The notes: generated by a model from the sequence alone, not told the origin. Counted from the first letter of the stretch, positions 17,576-29,008 are shown. The stretch: 64,000 nt of DNA from an uncultured Halomonas sp. (GCF_947490095.1 NZ_CANLFS010000005.1:104349-168348), one strand, 5' to 3'. Made by a program: numbers and translations.

Positions 17576-17791
17576 ATGTACAAGACCGAACGGTTAACCT
17601 CCCTGAAGAGCCAACTCCTCGACATCTTCATGAGCATGGAAGTCCAGGAACACGAACAACGCAGCCGCACCGCCGCCCAGCGCCACCTGCGCGCCCGGCG
17701 TGGCATCGAACTCCACGGCGAGTTCAAGCAGCTGACCCGAGACATCGCCGAGCTGCCGGAAGAGGACCTGGCCGACGATACCCGGCACTGA
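17576..17791 (+). CDS. Small conserved hypothetical protein, 71 aa
   Basis: A charged, helical 71-residue protein (MYKTERLTSLKSQLLDIFMS...). It has an Arg-rich central segment (RHLRARRGIEL) and an acidic end (ELPEEDLADDTRH). AAGGAGAG precedes the ATG at 7 bases, and a strong terminator follows, so it is very likely a real gene. It faintly recalls small Pseudomonas proteins with an RRxIE-type segment, but no function is assigned. It has no membrane segment or signal peptide. Confidence 0.75.
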   Translation: MYKTERLTSLKSQLLDIFMSMEVQEHEQRSRTAAQRHLRARRGIELHGEFKQLTRDIAELPEEDLADDTRH

Positions 17792-17810
17792 ATCCACCCG
17801 CCTCATGCAA

Positions 17811-17837
17811 CGAGCCCCGCGGGTGCGGGGCTCGTTT
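17811..17837. terminator. Rho-independent terminator
   Basis: CGAGCCCCGC (17811-17820) pairs perfectly with GCGGGGCTCG (17825-17834) around GGGT, followed by TTT. It ends the small + strand gene and may also serve the transporter gene converging from the right. Confidence 0.8.
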
Positions 17838-17866
17838 CGGCTTGCGTACGGTCGTGATGGTCTAGG

Positions 17867-19213
17867 TCACGAGACCAGGCCGTAGACGAACACCACAATG
17901 ACGCCAATCGGGGCCACCACACGGGACACCACCTGCCAGACCTGGGCCTGGCCAGCGGAGAGACCCAGCTCGCCGACCACGCTGTCACGGTCGAGACGCC
18001 AGGCCACGAACAGGATCGCGCCCAGGCCGGTCAACGGCAGCATGAACTTGCTGGTCAGGGTATCCAGGAAGTCGAAGACGTTCAGCCCCATGATCAGGAA
18101 CTCATCCCAGACGTTGAACGACATCAACGCGGCGATGCCCAGCACCCAGACCCCTGCACCTGCCACCAGGGTCGCCGCGACGCGAGACAGCGGCGTACGC
18201 TCCTCGAGCAGCTCCACCGTGGGTTCCAGCAGCGAGATGGCCGAGGTCAGGGCGGCGAAGGTCAGCAGCAGGAAGAACGCCAGGCCGAGGATGGTACCAC
18301 CCGCCATATTGCCGAAGGCCAGCGGCAGGGTGACGAAGATCAGCCCCGGCCCTTCACCCGGGCTCAGGCCGTTGGCGAAGACGATGGGGAAGATCGCCAT
18401 GCCGGCCAGCAGCGCGATGGCGGTATCCAGGATGATCACCGTGCGCGCCGTACCGATAAGGCTGACGTCCTCGCCCAGGTAGGAGCCGTAAGCCAGCATG
18501 ATGCCCATGCCCAGCGACAGGGTGAAGAAGGCCTGTCCCATGGCGGCCAACACGACCCCACCGTTGATGGCGCTCCAGTCGGGGCTGAACATGAAGGCCA
18601 TGGCCTCGCCGAAGTGGCCGGTGGTCATGCCGTAGACCGCCAGGACCACCATCAGGATGACCAGCGCCGGCATCAGGAGCTTGACGGCGCCTTCCAGCCC
18701 CTTGGTCACGCCGCGGGCAACGATAAAGATCACCAGCGCCATAAAGGCGGTGTGCCACAGGGTCAGCGCGGTGGCGTTACCCAACAGGCCACTGAAGATG
18801 GCGCCTACGCTATCGGAGTCCTGGCCGGTGAACTGTCCGGTGACCGACCCCAGGGTGTAGAAGAGCGACCAGCCGCCGATCACGCTATAGAAGGAGAGGA
18901 TCAGGAAGGCGCCCAGGATGCCGCTGGCACCGACCAGGGCCCAGGCCGGCAGGCGACCACTCTGGCGAGCCAGGTCGAGCATGGAGTTGATCGGATTCTT
19001 CTGACCGCGGCGGCCAATCAGCCACTCGGAGACCAGGATGGGAAGGCCCACCAGGGCCACACAGGCCAGGTAGATAAGCACGAAGGCGGCGCCCCCGTTG
19101 TCACCCACCATATAGGAGAAGCGCCAGATATTCCCCAGCCCCACCGCCGAACCGGTGGCTGCCAGGATAAAGGCCATCTTCGATGACCATTGTGCATGGG
19201 AGAGTTTGGACAT
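17867..19213 (-). CDS. Sodium-dependent transporter, NSS/SNF family
   Basis: A 448-residue LeuT-type Na+-coupled symporter, usually for amino acids or related solutes. The hallmark TM1 (SAVGLGNIWRFSYMVGDNGGAAF) holds the Na+ and substrate sites. About 11-12 hydrophobic segments follow. The length is that of bacterial NSS proteins with 11 helices. Substrate cannot be predicted. A 333-base leader region with a very stable hairpin lies upstream. Na+ coupling suits a halophile. Confidence 0.92.
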   Translation of the reverse strand: MSKLSHAQWSSKMAFILAATGSAVGLGNIWRFSYMVGDNGGAAFVLIYLACVALVGLPILVSEWLIGRRGQKNPINSMLDLARQSGRLPAWALVGASGILGAFLILSFYSVIGGWSLFYTLGSVTGQFTGQDSDSVGAIFSGLLGNATALTLWHTAFMALVIFIVARGVTKGLEGAVKLLMPALVILMVVLAVYGMTTGHFGEAMAFMFSPDWSAINGGVVLAAMGQAFFTLSLGMGIMLAYGSYLGEDVSLIGTARTVIILDTAIALLAGMAIFPIVFANGLSPGEGPGLIFVTLPLAFGNMAGGTILGLAFFLLLTFAALTSAISLLEPTVELLEERTPLSRVAATLVAGAGVWVLGIAALMSFNVWDEFLIMGLNVFDFLDTLTSKFMLPLTGLGAILFVAWRLDRDSVVGELGLSAGQAQVWQVVSRVVAPIGVIVVFVYGLVS

Positions 19214-19546
19214 GTTTCACCCTGTATGTACGTGTCGCCAGCGGCCGATCCGGCGCGGTGGCGGCTTGTGCTTGTCATTGCCACGTCCAGAGCATCATGG
19301 ATCTCATGACACCGTCCAGAGCATGACAGGATCCGGGCAGGATCACTGCCGCTGCGTCCTGGCCAGCCGGCGGGTTGCCGGCTGGCCAGGACGCCGGAGC
19401 GCAGGAAATCACAAGATCGATGCGAGTTAGGCGCCGGATCCAGCAAAATCCAGGAGTAATGGCGCTCCGGCCCATAAAACTATCCGATCAAACGCTCGAT
19501 GGCCAGTCTCATCTTTGGCCCGAGGCTGCACCTTTAGGTGCATGCA
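19214..19546. promoter_or_regulatory. 333-base intergenic region with long hairpin and direct repeats
   Basis: No gene is visible. A perfect 17-bp inverted repeat (19355-19371 with 19377-19393, 5-base loop) has no T-run on either side. CGTCCAGAGCAT occurs twice (19284-19295 and 19313-19324), between the hairpin and the transporter start. A smaller hairpin TGCACCT-TT-AGGTGCA (19527-19542) lies just after the DUF72 stop and may end that transcript. The region probably holds the transporter's promoter and a structured leader. Confidence 0.55.
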
Positions 19547-20407
19547 TCAAGATCCGAACAGACTGGCCTGAATTTCACCGGGAAAAGCCGGCAAGGACGG
19601 TAATGCCAGTCGCTCGTGGAGCCGTCGCGCCAGCTGAGGCGCCTGTCGGTTATCAGGAGTATGCACAAACAGGAAAGGGGTTTTCCCCTGACTTATCCAC
19701 AGCAACAGTTGCGCTATCCAGGGCTCGAAATAGTGTTCGTTAATGGCCGTATCCAGGTGACCGATAAAACGCACCAGGGGACGACTCGCCGTGGAAAGCA
19801 CATGTAATGGACACTTGGGCTTTTCGCGCTGCGCCTTCCGCAGGCCAGGGTGCTCACCGGCAGGGGTCGCGAAAAGCGGGCGGACATCGAGCATCACACG
19901 ATCCACGCCATAAGTTATCAACATCCTGTTGAGATCGCGCTCGGCCGCCCCCTTGTGGAAAAAATCACTGTGCCGAACCTCAACGGCACAAGGAATGCCT
20001 GCCGGCCAGCACGCGAGCAGCGCTTCGAGCCGGGGCAGTTCATCGCGACCAAAATCCCTGGGAAGCTGGATCATCAGCGGACCCAAGCGACCATGCAGCG
20101 GCTCAAGTGCCGCCAGGAAGGCCTCGAGATCGGCGTCGATGCCGACCAGGCGACGCTCATGAGTCAGGGTAGCGGGCAACTTGAAACAGAAACGGAAGTC
20201 AGGCGGGACCTGGCGCGCCCAAGCCGCCACGGTCTCCGGCCTTGGCGCCCCACTATAGAAAGTGGTGTTGCCCTCCACGGCGGTGAAGACTCGGGCATAC
20301 TCCTCGAGGCCGCCACCGTGAGGGGGATAGAGCCCGCCGCGCCAGTCGGGGTTGGCCCACATGGGCAACCCCAGGTGGAGCGGCGGTTCGGCGCGGGAGG
20401 CCGTCAC
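19547..20407 (-). CDS. DUF72 family protein (YecE-like)
   Basis: A 286-residue TIM-barrel-like DUF72 protein of unknown biochemical function. The opening [18 protein letters not shown], the [15 protein letters not shown] segment and the C-terminal FLFVHTPDN are typical. The GTG start overlaps the glmS stop (GTGA), so it is translationally coupled to glmS. A perfect DnaA-box sequence (TTATCCACA, 19693-19701) falls inside the coding region, probably by chance. Confidence 0.88.
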   Translation of the reverse strand: MTASRAEPPLHLGLPMWANPDWRGGLYPPHGGGLEEYARVFTAVEGNTTFYSGAPRPETVAAWARQVPPDFRFCFKLPATLTHERRLVGIDADLEAFLAALEPLHGRLGPLMIQLPRDFGRDELPRLEALLACWPAGIPCAVEVRHSDFFHKGAAERDLNRMLITYGVDRVMLDVRPLFATPAGEHPGLRKAQREKPKCPLHVLSTASRPLVRFIGHLDTAINEHYFEPWIAQLLLWISQGKTPFLFVHTPDNRQAPQLARRLHERLALPSLPAFPGEIQASLFGS

Positions 20408-22239
20408 TCCACCGTCACGCTCTTGGCCAGATTCCGCGGCTGGTCCACATCCGTGCCCTTGAGCACCGCCACGTGGTAGCTGAGCAGCTGTAGCGGCAAG
20501 GTATAGAGAATCGGCGCCAGTGCCTCATGTACCCGGGGCAGATGCAGCACTCGAATGCCCTCGGCCGCCTCGAGGCCGACCGCCTCGTCGGCAAACACGA
20601 ACAGCTCGCCGCCGCGGGCCCGCACCTCCTGGAGGTTGGACTTGAGCTTGTCGAGAAGCTCGTCGTTGGGCGCCACGGAGATCACCGGCATATCGCTGTC
20701 GACCAGGGCCAGGGGGCCATGCTTGAGCTCGCCGGCGGGATAGGCCTCGGCGTGGATATAGGAGATTTCCTTGAGCTTGAGTGCCCCCTCCAGGGCGATG
20801 GGAAAGTGAGCGCCACGCCCCAGGAAGAGCGCATGCTGCTTCTCGGCGAAGGCCGTGGAGAGCTCTTCGATGGCCGGGTCCAGCGCCAGTACACGCTCCA
20901 CCAGCGCCGGCAGGCCGCGCAGCGCCGTGACGATCTCGGTCTGGACGGCGGTATCGTGGTCCTTGACGCGCCCCAGTGCCAGGGTCAGCAACAGCAGGGC
21001 GGTCAACTGGGTCGTGAAGGCCTTGGTGGAGGCCACGCCGATCTCGGGCCCCGCATGGGTCATCAGGGAGAGGTCCGACTCGCGCACCAGGGAGCTGCCC
21101 GGCACGTTGCAGATCGCCAGGCTGGCCAGATAGCCCTCCGCCCTGGCGAAGCGCAATGCCGCCAGGGTATCGGCGGTCTCGCCGGACTGGGACAGGGTCA
21201 CGAACAGGGTCCCGTCGGGAACCACGACCCGCCGATAGCGATACTCCGAGGCAACCTCTACCTGTACCGGAACTCCCGCATAGCGCTCCAGCCAGTAGCG
21301 GGCCACCATGCCCGCATGATAGCTGGTGCCACAGGCGACGATATGGATCTGCCTGGCCTGGGCAAAGAGCGCCTCGGCCTCGGGGCCGAAGCTTTCCACC
21401 AGCGCCGAGTGCTCTCCCAGCCGCCCCTCCAGGGCCGCGCCAATCACCGTCGTCTGCTCATAAATTTCCTTGAGCATGAAGTGACGATAGTCGCCCTTGC
21501 TGGCGGCGCCATCGCCATGCTCGAAGGTCTGCACCTCGCGCTCCACCGGCGCGCCTTCGGCATCGAATACCTCGATGCGACCGCCACTGGAGAGACGCAC
21601 CGCATCTCCCTCTTCCAGGTAGATAAAGCGGTCGGTGACCTGCAACAGGGCGAGCGGGTCGGAACCGAGGAAGGCCTCACCGATGCCCACGCCCACCACC
21701 AGCGGGCTGCCCTTGCGGGCACCGATGATGACATCGGGCTCATCGGCGTGAATCACGCCCAGGGCATAGGCCCCATCCAACCGGGCCAGGACGGCGCGCA
21801 CCGCGGCAAGCAGGTCACCGACCTGGCGGCTCTCGCGCTCCAGCAGGTGGGCCACCACCTCGGTATCGGTCTCGGAGGTAAAGGCATAGCCCTCGGCCTC
21901 GAGCTCGAGGCGCAGCGCCTCATGGTTCTCGATGATGCCGTTGTGCACCACCGCCAGACGCTCACCGGACCGATGAGGATGCGCATTCAGCTCACTGGGT
22001 CGGCCATGGGTCGCCCAGCGGGTATGGGCGATGCCGGAGCGCCCCGGCAGCGGCTCGGCCACCAGGCGCTCCTCCAGGGCCGCTACCTTGCCCATCGCCC
22101 GGCAGCGCTGCAGGCGGCCATCGGTGGCGAGCACCGCCATGCCGGCCGAATCATAGCCACGGTACTCCAGGCGCTTGAGCCCCTCGAGAAGAATTCCTTC
22201 CACGTTACGCTCGGCAACGGCTCCGACGATTCCACACAT
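20404..22239 (-). CDS. glmS: Glutamine--fructose-6-phosphate aminotransferase GlmS
   Basis: A 611-residue enzyme making glucosamine-6-phosphate from fructose-6-phosphate and glutamine, the entry to UDP-GlcNAc, peptidoglycan and LPS. The N-terminal MCGIVGAV gives the catalytic Cys after Met removal. Two SIS domains follow ([55 protein letters not shown]). GAGGAG precedes the ATG. It follows glmU by 12 bases, the usual pairing. Confidence 0.97.
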   Translation of the reverse strand: MCGIVGAVAERNVEGILLEGLKRLEYRGYDSAGMAVLATDGRLQRCRAMGKVAALEERLVAEPLPGRSGIAHTRWATHGRPSELNAHPHRSGERLAVVHNGIIENHEALRLELEAEGYAFTSETDTEVVAHLLERESRQVGDLLAAVRAVLARLDGAYALGVIHADEPDVIIGARKGSPLVVGVGIGEAFLGSDPLALLQVTDRFIYLEEGDAVRLSSGGRIEVFDAEGAPVEREVQTFEHGDGAASKGDYRHFMLKEIYEQTTVIGAALEGRLGEHSALVESFGPEAEALFAQARQIHIVACGTSYHAGMVARYWLERYAGVPVQVEVASEYRYRRVVVPDGTLFVTLSQSGETADTLAALRFARAEGYLASLAICNVPGSSLVRESDLSLMTHAGPEIGVASTKAFTTQLTALLLLTLALGRVKDHDTAVQTEIVTALRGLPALVERVLALDPAIEELSTAFAEKQHALFLGRGAHFPIALEGALKLKEISYIHAEAYPAGELKHGPLALVDSDMPVISVAPNDELLDKLKSNLQEVRARGGELFVFADEAVGLEAAEGIRVLHLPRVHEALAPILYTLPLQLLSYHVAVLKGTDVDQPRNLAKSVTVE

Positions 22240-22251
22240 CGTTTTTTCTCC

Positions 22252-23616
22252 TCAGTCATCCTGCTTGCGGGGTCGCGGCCAGTCGGCCTTGCTGACCTGA
22301 CGGGCACGAGACACGGCCAGGGCGTTGTCGGGCACGTCCTTGGCTACCGTGGAACCCGCCCCCACCGTGGCCCCTCGACCCACGCTTACCGGTGCCACCA
22401 GGGCACTGTTGGAGCCGATAAAGGCGTCGTCCCCGATCTCGGTACGGTGCTTGTTGGCGCCGTCGTAGTTGCAGGTGATGGTACCGGCACCGACGTTGAC
22501 GCCGCGACCCAGGCAAGCATCGCCCACATAACTCAGATGATTGATCTTGCTCCCCTCACCCACCTCGACGTTCTTGGTCTCGACGAAGTTACCCACCTTG
22601 GCCCCTACCGCCAGGCGCGAGCCGGGTCGCAGGCGGGCAAAGGGACCGATGGCGGCGCGTCCGGCGATCACCGCCCCTTCGATAACGCTATGCGGCTCGA
22701 TCACACTCTCGGCGCCGATGTGGCTATTGCGGATCACGCAATGAGGCCCGATGCGGACTCCCTCGCCCAGCTCCACTTCACCTTCGAAGACGCAGCCCAC
22801 GTCGATCTCCACGTCGTGGCCGCAGCGCAGGGTGCCGCGCACGTCGAGGCGCGACGGGTCGGCGAGTGCCACGCCTTCGGTCATCAGTCGTTCGGCGATG
22901 GCCTGCTGGTGGGCACGCTCGAGACGCGCCATCTGCAGGCGATTATTGACACCCTCTACCTCCACCGGGTCGGCCGGCTGAGCGGTGACCACCCGGACAC
23001 CCTCGGCGGCCGCCATGGCGATGATATCGGTGAGATAGTACTCGCCCTGGGCATTGTCGGCGGAGAGCCGCGGCAACCAGCGTCGTAGCTGGTCGGCGGT
23101 CATGGCCATGATGCCGGTATTGCACTCGCGCACCCCACGCTCGCTCTCGCTGGCATCCTTGTGTTCGACGATGGCCACGGCCCGCCCCTCGGCGTTGCGC
23201 AGGATGCGTCCATAGCCGTCGGGGTCATCGAGGGTCACGGTCAGCAGGCCCAGGTGGTCGTCGTCGACACCCTCCAGCAACCGCTCGAGCGTCGCACGAT
23301 GAATAAGCGGCACATCGCCGTAGAGCACCAGTACCTTGCCATTGCCGAGCCCGGAAAGCGCCTGGGCCACGGCATGGCCGGTGCCCTTCTGCTCGGCCTG
23401 CAAGGCGAAATGCACCCGACACTCGGCCAGGGCCTCACGCACCTTGTCGGCACCGTGGCCCACCACGACATGGGTGCGCTCGGCCCGGAGCCCCACGGCG
23501 GTATCGATCACATGGCGCACCATGGGCTTGCCGGCCAGGCGATGCAGTACCTTGGGCAGGGTCGAGCGCATCCGGGTGCCCTGCCCGGCGGCCAGTATCA
23601 CGACATCAAGTGTCAT
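22252..23616 (-). CDS. glmU: Bifunctional UDP-N-acetylglucosamine pyrophosphorylase / GlcN-1-P acetyltransferase GlmU
   Basis: A 454-residue enzyme completing UDP-GlcNAc synthesis. The N-terminal uridyltransferase begins ILAAGQGTRMRSTLPKVLH; the C-terminal left-handed beta-helix acetyltransferase starts at about residue 250 with many hexapeptide repeats and ends with the Lys/Arg-rich RPRKQDD tail. AGGAG precedes the ATG. It is flanked by apbE (3 bases) and glmS (12 bases), so the group is one transcription unit. Confidence 0.97.
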   Translation of the reverse strand: MTLDVVILAAGQGTRMRSTLPKVLHRLAGKPMVRHVIDTAVGLRAERTHVVVGHGADKVREALAECRVHFALQAEQKGTGHAVAQALSGLGNGKVLVLYGDVPLIHRATLERLLEGVDDDHLGLLTVTLDDPDGYGRILRNAEGRAVAIVEHKDASESERGVRECNTGIMAMTADQLRRWLPRLSADNAQGEYYLTDIIAMAAAEGVRVVTAQPADPVEVEGVNNRLQMARLERAHQQAIAERLMTEGVALADPSRLDVRGTLRCGHDVEIDVGCVFEGEVELGEGVRIGPHCVIRNSHIGAESVIEPHSVIEGAVIAGRAAIGPFARLRPGSRLAVGAKVGNFVETKNVEVGEGSKINHLSYVGDACLGRGVNVGAGTITCNYDGANKHRTEIGDDAFIGSNSALVAPVSVGRGATVGAGSTVAKDVPDNALAVSRARQVSKADWPRPRKQDD

Positions 23617-23619
23617 CCT

Positions 23620-24696
23620 TCACTCCTGATTCTGTTGGTCATTGAGTCCCAGTTCCTCGACCCGTTCATCGCCGAACTGTTCGACGAAGGCGGGGGTGAC
23701 CCGGCTCGTCCAACCATCGTCCTCGCGTAATATCATCAGCGCACTCAGCTGATGCTCACGGGCCAGTGCCATGCCCGCCTCCTCGCCCAGCACCATCAAC
23801 GCCGTGGCCCAGGCATCCGCCCAGGCATTGGACGTGTGAAAGACGCTTACCGACGCCAGGTGATGGGTAATCGGCCTTCCGGTACGTGGATCCAGGGTAT
23901 GGGAGTAGCGTCGCCCATCCTCTTCGAAGTAGTTGCGGTAGTCGCCGGATGTCGCCACCGAGACATCATGCAGCGCCAGCATATACTGGGCCTCCTGACG
24001 ATCCGCCAGGGGCGCCTCGATGCCGATGCGCCAGGGCTCCTGCTCGCCGTCCCGATAACCGCTGGCGAGCAGGTCGCCACCGAGATTCACCAGATAGTGT
24101 TCGATCCCTTCGGCGGCGAGGAAGTCCGCTACCCGATCCGTGGCATGGCCCTTGGCCACGCCGCCGAGGTCGATGGTCACATCACGCATGCGCCTTGCCT
24201 CACGCTGCCCGGCATCGAGCTCCAGGGCATCGGTGCCGACCCGTGCCAGTCGACTGGCCAGCTCGGCATCGGTGGGGACCTCCTTCGGGCGCGCCTCGGC
24301 ACCGAAACTCCACAGGTTGACCAGCCCGCCCACGGTCATATCGAAGGCGCCACCGCTCTCCTCGGACACGGTCCGACCGATGGCCAGGACCTCGAAAAGC
24401 TTATCGGAAAGCGGCTGCCATTCCTCCGTCGGCGCCTGGTTGAAGGCCATTAGCTCGGAGTCATCGCGGTAAATCGACATGCCGGCGTCCACCGCCTCGA
24501 GTTCGGCGAGGATCCCCGTCTCCAGGTCGTTGAGCTCGCCACGCGTCAGGGGGTCGGCGATGGTCACCTGATAGAAACTGCCGAAGACACCGCCCTCGAG
24601 GCGTACCGGCGACTCGAGTGGCCGTTCGCTCTCGGAGCAGGCCGATAACGCCAGCAACAACAGCAGGGTGGGCAACAGCAGCAGATAGCGAATCAC
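23620..24696 (-). CDS. apbE: FAD:protein FMN transferase ApbE, lipoprotein
   Basis: A 358-residue periplasmic lipoprotein that attaches FMN covalently to Thr in proteins such as Na+-NQR and RNF subunits. A short signal ends in the lipobox LALSAC; then GVFGSFYQVTI, GGVAKGHATDRVADFL and LVNLGGDLLASG match ApbE. GTG at 24696 is chosen because a perfect AAGGAG lies 6 bases before it; an ATG at 24717 would add seven polar residues before the signal. No NQR genes are in the window. Confidence 0.92.
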   Translation of the reverse strand: MIRYLLLLPTLLLLLALSACSESERPLESPVRLEGGVFGSFYQVTIADPLTRGELNDLETGILAELEAVDAGMSIYRDDSELMAFNQAPTEEWQPLSDKLFEVLAIGRTVSEESGGAFDMTVGGLVNLWSFGAEARPKEVPTDAELASRLARVGTDALELDAGQREARRMRDVTIDLGGVAKGHATDRVADFLAAEGIEHYLVNLGGDLLASGYRDGEQEPWRIGIEAPLADRQEAQYMLALHDVSVATSGDYRNYFEEDGRRYSHTLDPRTGRPITHHLASVSVFHTSNAWADAWATALMVLGEEAGMALAREHQLSALMILREDDGWTSRVTPAFVEQFGDERVEELGLNDQQNQE

Positions 24697-24725
24697 GCGG
24701 GGCTCCTTATCGGTCATCGGATGAG

Positions 24726-25523
24726 TTACCAGAATAGCCACAACAGCCAGATACCGAGTAGCAGCCGATAGATCACGAAAGGCTGCATACCGACCCGCTT
24801 GATGAAAGCCAGGAAGTAGTGAATGCAGAGATAGGCACTGATGGCCGAGAGCACAGCGCCCACCGTCAGGGTAAACCAGTCCACCTCGGTGGCGTCACGC
24901 ACCAGGCTCAATGCCTCCGTCCCGCCGGCCAGTACAATAACCGGGATCGACATCAGAAACGAGAAACGCGCCGCGGATTCGCGGTTCATGCCCAGCATCA
25001 GCGCCGCGGTAATGGTGATGCCCGAGCGCGAGGTACCGGGAATCAAGGCCAGCGCCTGGGCCAGGCCGATCAGCAGGGCATCGCGCAGCGTCAGCTGATA
25101 CTCGTCGCGATTGCCATGATGGCGCAGGTCCACATAGGCCAGCAGCAGGCCGAAGACGATAAGCCCGAAGGCGATGATCAGCGGCGAGCGCATGTCGTCC
25201 TGGATGACATCATGGAAGGCCAGCCCCACCAGGCATACGGGAATCGTCGCCAGCACGACCCACCAGGCCAGACGCGCATCGTCGTCCACGCCACGACCCG
25301 CCAGCGACCCCGCCCAGCTGAGCGTCATGTTCAGCAGCTCCTGGCGGAAATAGATCACCACCGCCGCCAGGCTGCCGATATGCAGGGCCACATCGAAGGC
25401 CAGCCCCTGGTCGTCCCAGTCGCTGAGCGCGGGCACCAGGATCAAGTGGGCAGAACTGGAAACCGGCAGGAATTCCGTGAGTCCCTGGAGGATGGAGAGT
25501 ATGACAACCTGAAGCCAATCCAT
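24726..25523 (-). CDS. uppP: Undecaprenyl-diphosphatase UppP (BacA)
   Basis: A 265-residue polytopic membrane phosphatase that recycles undecaprenyl pyrophosphate for cell-wall synthesis and gives bacitracin resistance. Both signature loops are clear: ILQGLTEFLPVSSSAHLIL at the start and PGTSRSGITITAAL in the middle. The second ATG (25523) has AGGAA six bases upstream; the first (25529) abuts it. It fits with glmU/glmS downstream as cell-wall functions. Confidence 0.96.
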   Translation of the reverse strand: MDWLQVVILSILQGLTEFLPVSSSAHLILVPALSDWDDQGLAFDVALHIGSLAAVVIYFRQELLNMTLSWAGSLAGRGVDDDARLAWWVVLATIPVCLVGLAFHDVIQDDMRSPLIIAFGLIVFGLLLAYVDLRHHGNRDEYQLTLRDALLIGLAQALALIPGTSRSGITITAALMLGMNRESAARFSFLMSIPVIVLAGGTEALSLVRDATEVDWFTLTVGAVLSAISAYLCIHYFLAFIKRVGMQPFVIYRLLLGIWLLWLFW

Positions 25524-25628
25524 GGTCATTTCCTGTTATCTATCGCTTGTGTCCGCTGGGGGACACGCCGCGCAGAGGATACACCCGCGGCGCCGGAGTG
25601 TCCGCTTCGCTTGTCACCGAATCGGGCC

Positions 25629-26999
25629 TCATGTGCCGAGGACTGCCGTGGCGATACCGAAGTAGACCAGCACGCCGGAGGCATCGATCAGCGTCGTTAC
25701 CAGCGGCGCCGAGGCGGTGGCCGGGTCCCAGCCGAGGCGGTCGAGCAGGAAGGGCAGGCACATGCCCAACAGGCTGCCGAATAGAACGATGGTCACCATG
25801 CTCATGGCCACTACCATGGCCAGCAATTCCCCGCCGCGCATGATCCCGATGGGCGCCACCGCCAGCGCCATGGTCAGCCCCAGCGAGCCCGCCACCAGGA
25901 GCTCGCGCCCCAGCAGCTTGCTCCAATCCTTGATGCCCACGTCGCCGGTGGCCATGCCGCGCACCATCAGGGTCGCGGCCTGGGCGCCGGCGTTGCCACC
26001 ACTGCCGATCAGCAGCGGCAGGAAGAATACCAGGGCGACCTGCGCGGCGATGGTCTCCTCGAAGTAGGCGATGCCGGCCCCCGAGAAGAGGTTGGCGAAT
26101 ACCAGCAGCACCAGCCAGGTGACCCGCTTGCGATACAGGCTCCACAGCGGTACTCGGCTGACTCCATCCTCCAGGGCGCCGATCGACATCCCCTTGTGGA
26201 TATCTTCGGTGGCCTCGGACTCGACCACGTCCATGGCATCATCATGGGTGACGATGCCCACCAGCCGGGCCTCCTCGTCCACGACCGGCAGCGCCAACAG
26301 GTCGTAGCGGGCGACGATACGCGCCACCTCCTCCTGGGCTTCCTCGACCGGGGTGTGGATAACGTCGCGAATCATCAGCTCATCGATAGCCGCCCCGGGA
26401 GGCGCTACCATGAGCTGACGAAGCGACAGGGTGCCCGCCAGCCGCCCTCGGGCATCGATGATATACAGCTGATAGACCGTCTCCGCATCGGGCGCCGTCT
26501 GACGCACCCGCATCATCGCCTGAGACACCGTCATGCCACTGGGGATCGCCACATAGTCGGCGGTCATGATCGCCCCGGCGGTCCCCTCCTGGTAGCTGGC
26601 CAGACGCTTGAGTGCCTCGCGCTCGCGACGAGCCATGCGTCGCAGCAACCCCTGGCGACGATCCTCGTCGAGTCGGTTGAAGAAATCGACCCGCTCATCG
26701 GACCCCATCTCCTCGAGGATCAACAACAGCTTCTCATCGCTCATCGCCTCGGCGAGTACCAGCTGGGCATCGCCGGGCAGATGCCCCAGCATGCTGGCGC
26801 GCCGCTCCAGCGGCAGGTGCCCCATCAGGCCAAGGGTGCGAGATGAATCCTCGTCCTCCTCGAGGACCGCCTCGAAGATCGAGGCAATATCCGCCGAGCG
26901 CAGCTCCGACAGCAGCGCTTCGAGGCGCTCGTCATCCTCTTCGACGTACGCCTGGCAGAGTGAGGCCCGGAGGGTATCGAGATTCTCGGTGAGTGACAT
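25629..26999 (-). CDS. mgtE: Magnesium transporter MgtE
   Basis: A 456-residue Mg2+ channel. The N-terminal superhelical MgtE_N domain (about residues 1-130) leads to two CBS domains (about 130-250) that sense Mg2+, then five membrane helices from about 280, with the pore segment around LIGSGGNAGAQAATLMVRGMA. ATG at 26999 follows GGAGG at 5 bases; a GTG four codons earlier lacks a site. It lies after the atp operon terminator and before uppP. No Mg2+-sensing RNA leader was recognised in the short gap upstream. Confidence 0.95.
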   Translation of the reverse strand: MSLTENLDTLRASLCQAYVEEDDERLEALLSELRSADIASIFEAVLEEDEDSSRTLGLMGHLPLERRASMLGHLPGDAQLVLAEAMSDEKLLLILEEMGSDERVDFFNRLDEDRRQGLLRRMARREREALKRLASYQEGTAGAIMTADYVAIPSGMTVSQAMMRVRQTAPDAETVYQLYIIDARGRLAGTLSLRQLMVAPPGAAIDELMIRDVIHTPVEEAQEEVARIVARYDLLALPVVDEEARLVGIVTHDDAMDVVESEATEDIHKGMSIGALEDGVSRVPLWSLYRKRVTWLVLLVFANLFSGAGIAYFEETIAAQVALVFFLPLLIGSGGNAGAQAATLMVRGMATGDVGIKDWSKLLGRELLVAGSLGLTMALAVAPIGIMRGGELLAMVVAMSMVTIVLFGSLLGMCLPFLLDRLGWDPATASAPLVTTLIDASGVLVYFGIATAVLGT

Positions 27000-27051
27000 G
27001 GCATCCTCCACGGCGCCCAGGAACCGGCTACCGAGATGACAGAGACAAGAA

Positions 27052-27088
27052 CGCCCCCGTACTCGACGTTACCGGCGAGCAGGGGGCG
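27052..27088 (-). terminator. Terminator of the atp operon
   Basis: CGCCCCC (27052-27058) pairs with GGGGGCG (27082-27088), with an inner CTCG/CGAG pairing. On the minus strand it is followed by TTCTTGTCTCTG. It lies 24 bases after atpC. Confidence 0.6.
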
Positions 27089-27111
27089 CGGGACTCACGC
27101 AGGGGCGACGA

Positions 27112-27540
27112 TCAGCCCTTGCCGGACTTCTTGCGCAGTTGCTGGATCGTGCGCAGCTGGGCCACGGCTTCGGCCAGATCGGCCGAGGCGCGGGTGTAAT
27201 CCAGCTCGGCGGACTTGTCGTTGAGGTTCTTCAGCGCATGCTGACGAGCCTCTTCGGCCGCCGCCTCATCGAGGTCATGGGCACGGGTGGCCGAATCGGC
27301 CAGGATGGTCACCACGTCCGGCTGGACTTCCAGGAAGCCCCCCGACACGTAGTAGCTCTCCTCCTGGCCACCATCATGAAGCACCCGCACCGGACCCGGC
27401 TTGAGCTCGGTCAGAAGCGGCGTGTGGCCGGGGAGAATCCCCAGCTCACCCATGCGCCCATTGGCGATGATCCGCTCGATCTCGCCGGAGAAGACTCCTT
27501 CCGCGGCGCTGACGATCTCGCACTTGAAGCTTTTCGTCAT
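27112..27540 (-). CDS. atpC: ATP synthase epsilon subunit
   Basis: A 142-residue F1 subunit linking gamma to the c-ring and restraining ATP hydrolysis. The N-terminal beta-sandwich (EIVSAAEGVFSGEIERIIANG, GILPGHTPLLTEL) is followed by a C-terminal helical hairpin with RASADLAEAVAQLRTIQQLRKK. GGAGACG precedes the ATG. It is the last gene of the F1Fo operon. Confidence 0.96.
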   Translation of the reverse strand: MTKSFKCEIVSAAEGVFSGEIERIIANGRMGELGILPGHTPLLTELKPGPVRVLHDGGQEESYYVSGGFLEVQPDVVTILADSATRAHDLDEAAAEEARQHALKNLNDKSAELDYTRASADLAEAVAQLRTIQQLRKKSGKG

Positions 27541-27565
27541 GACGACGTCTCCCAGGTAGACGGGA

Positions 27566-29008
<1,443 letters not shown>

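Noticed and set aside
27000..27111. Mg2+-sensing riboswitch upstream of mgtE
   Set aside because: The gap is short and filled by the atp terminator; no M-box-like structure was seen.
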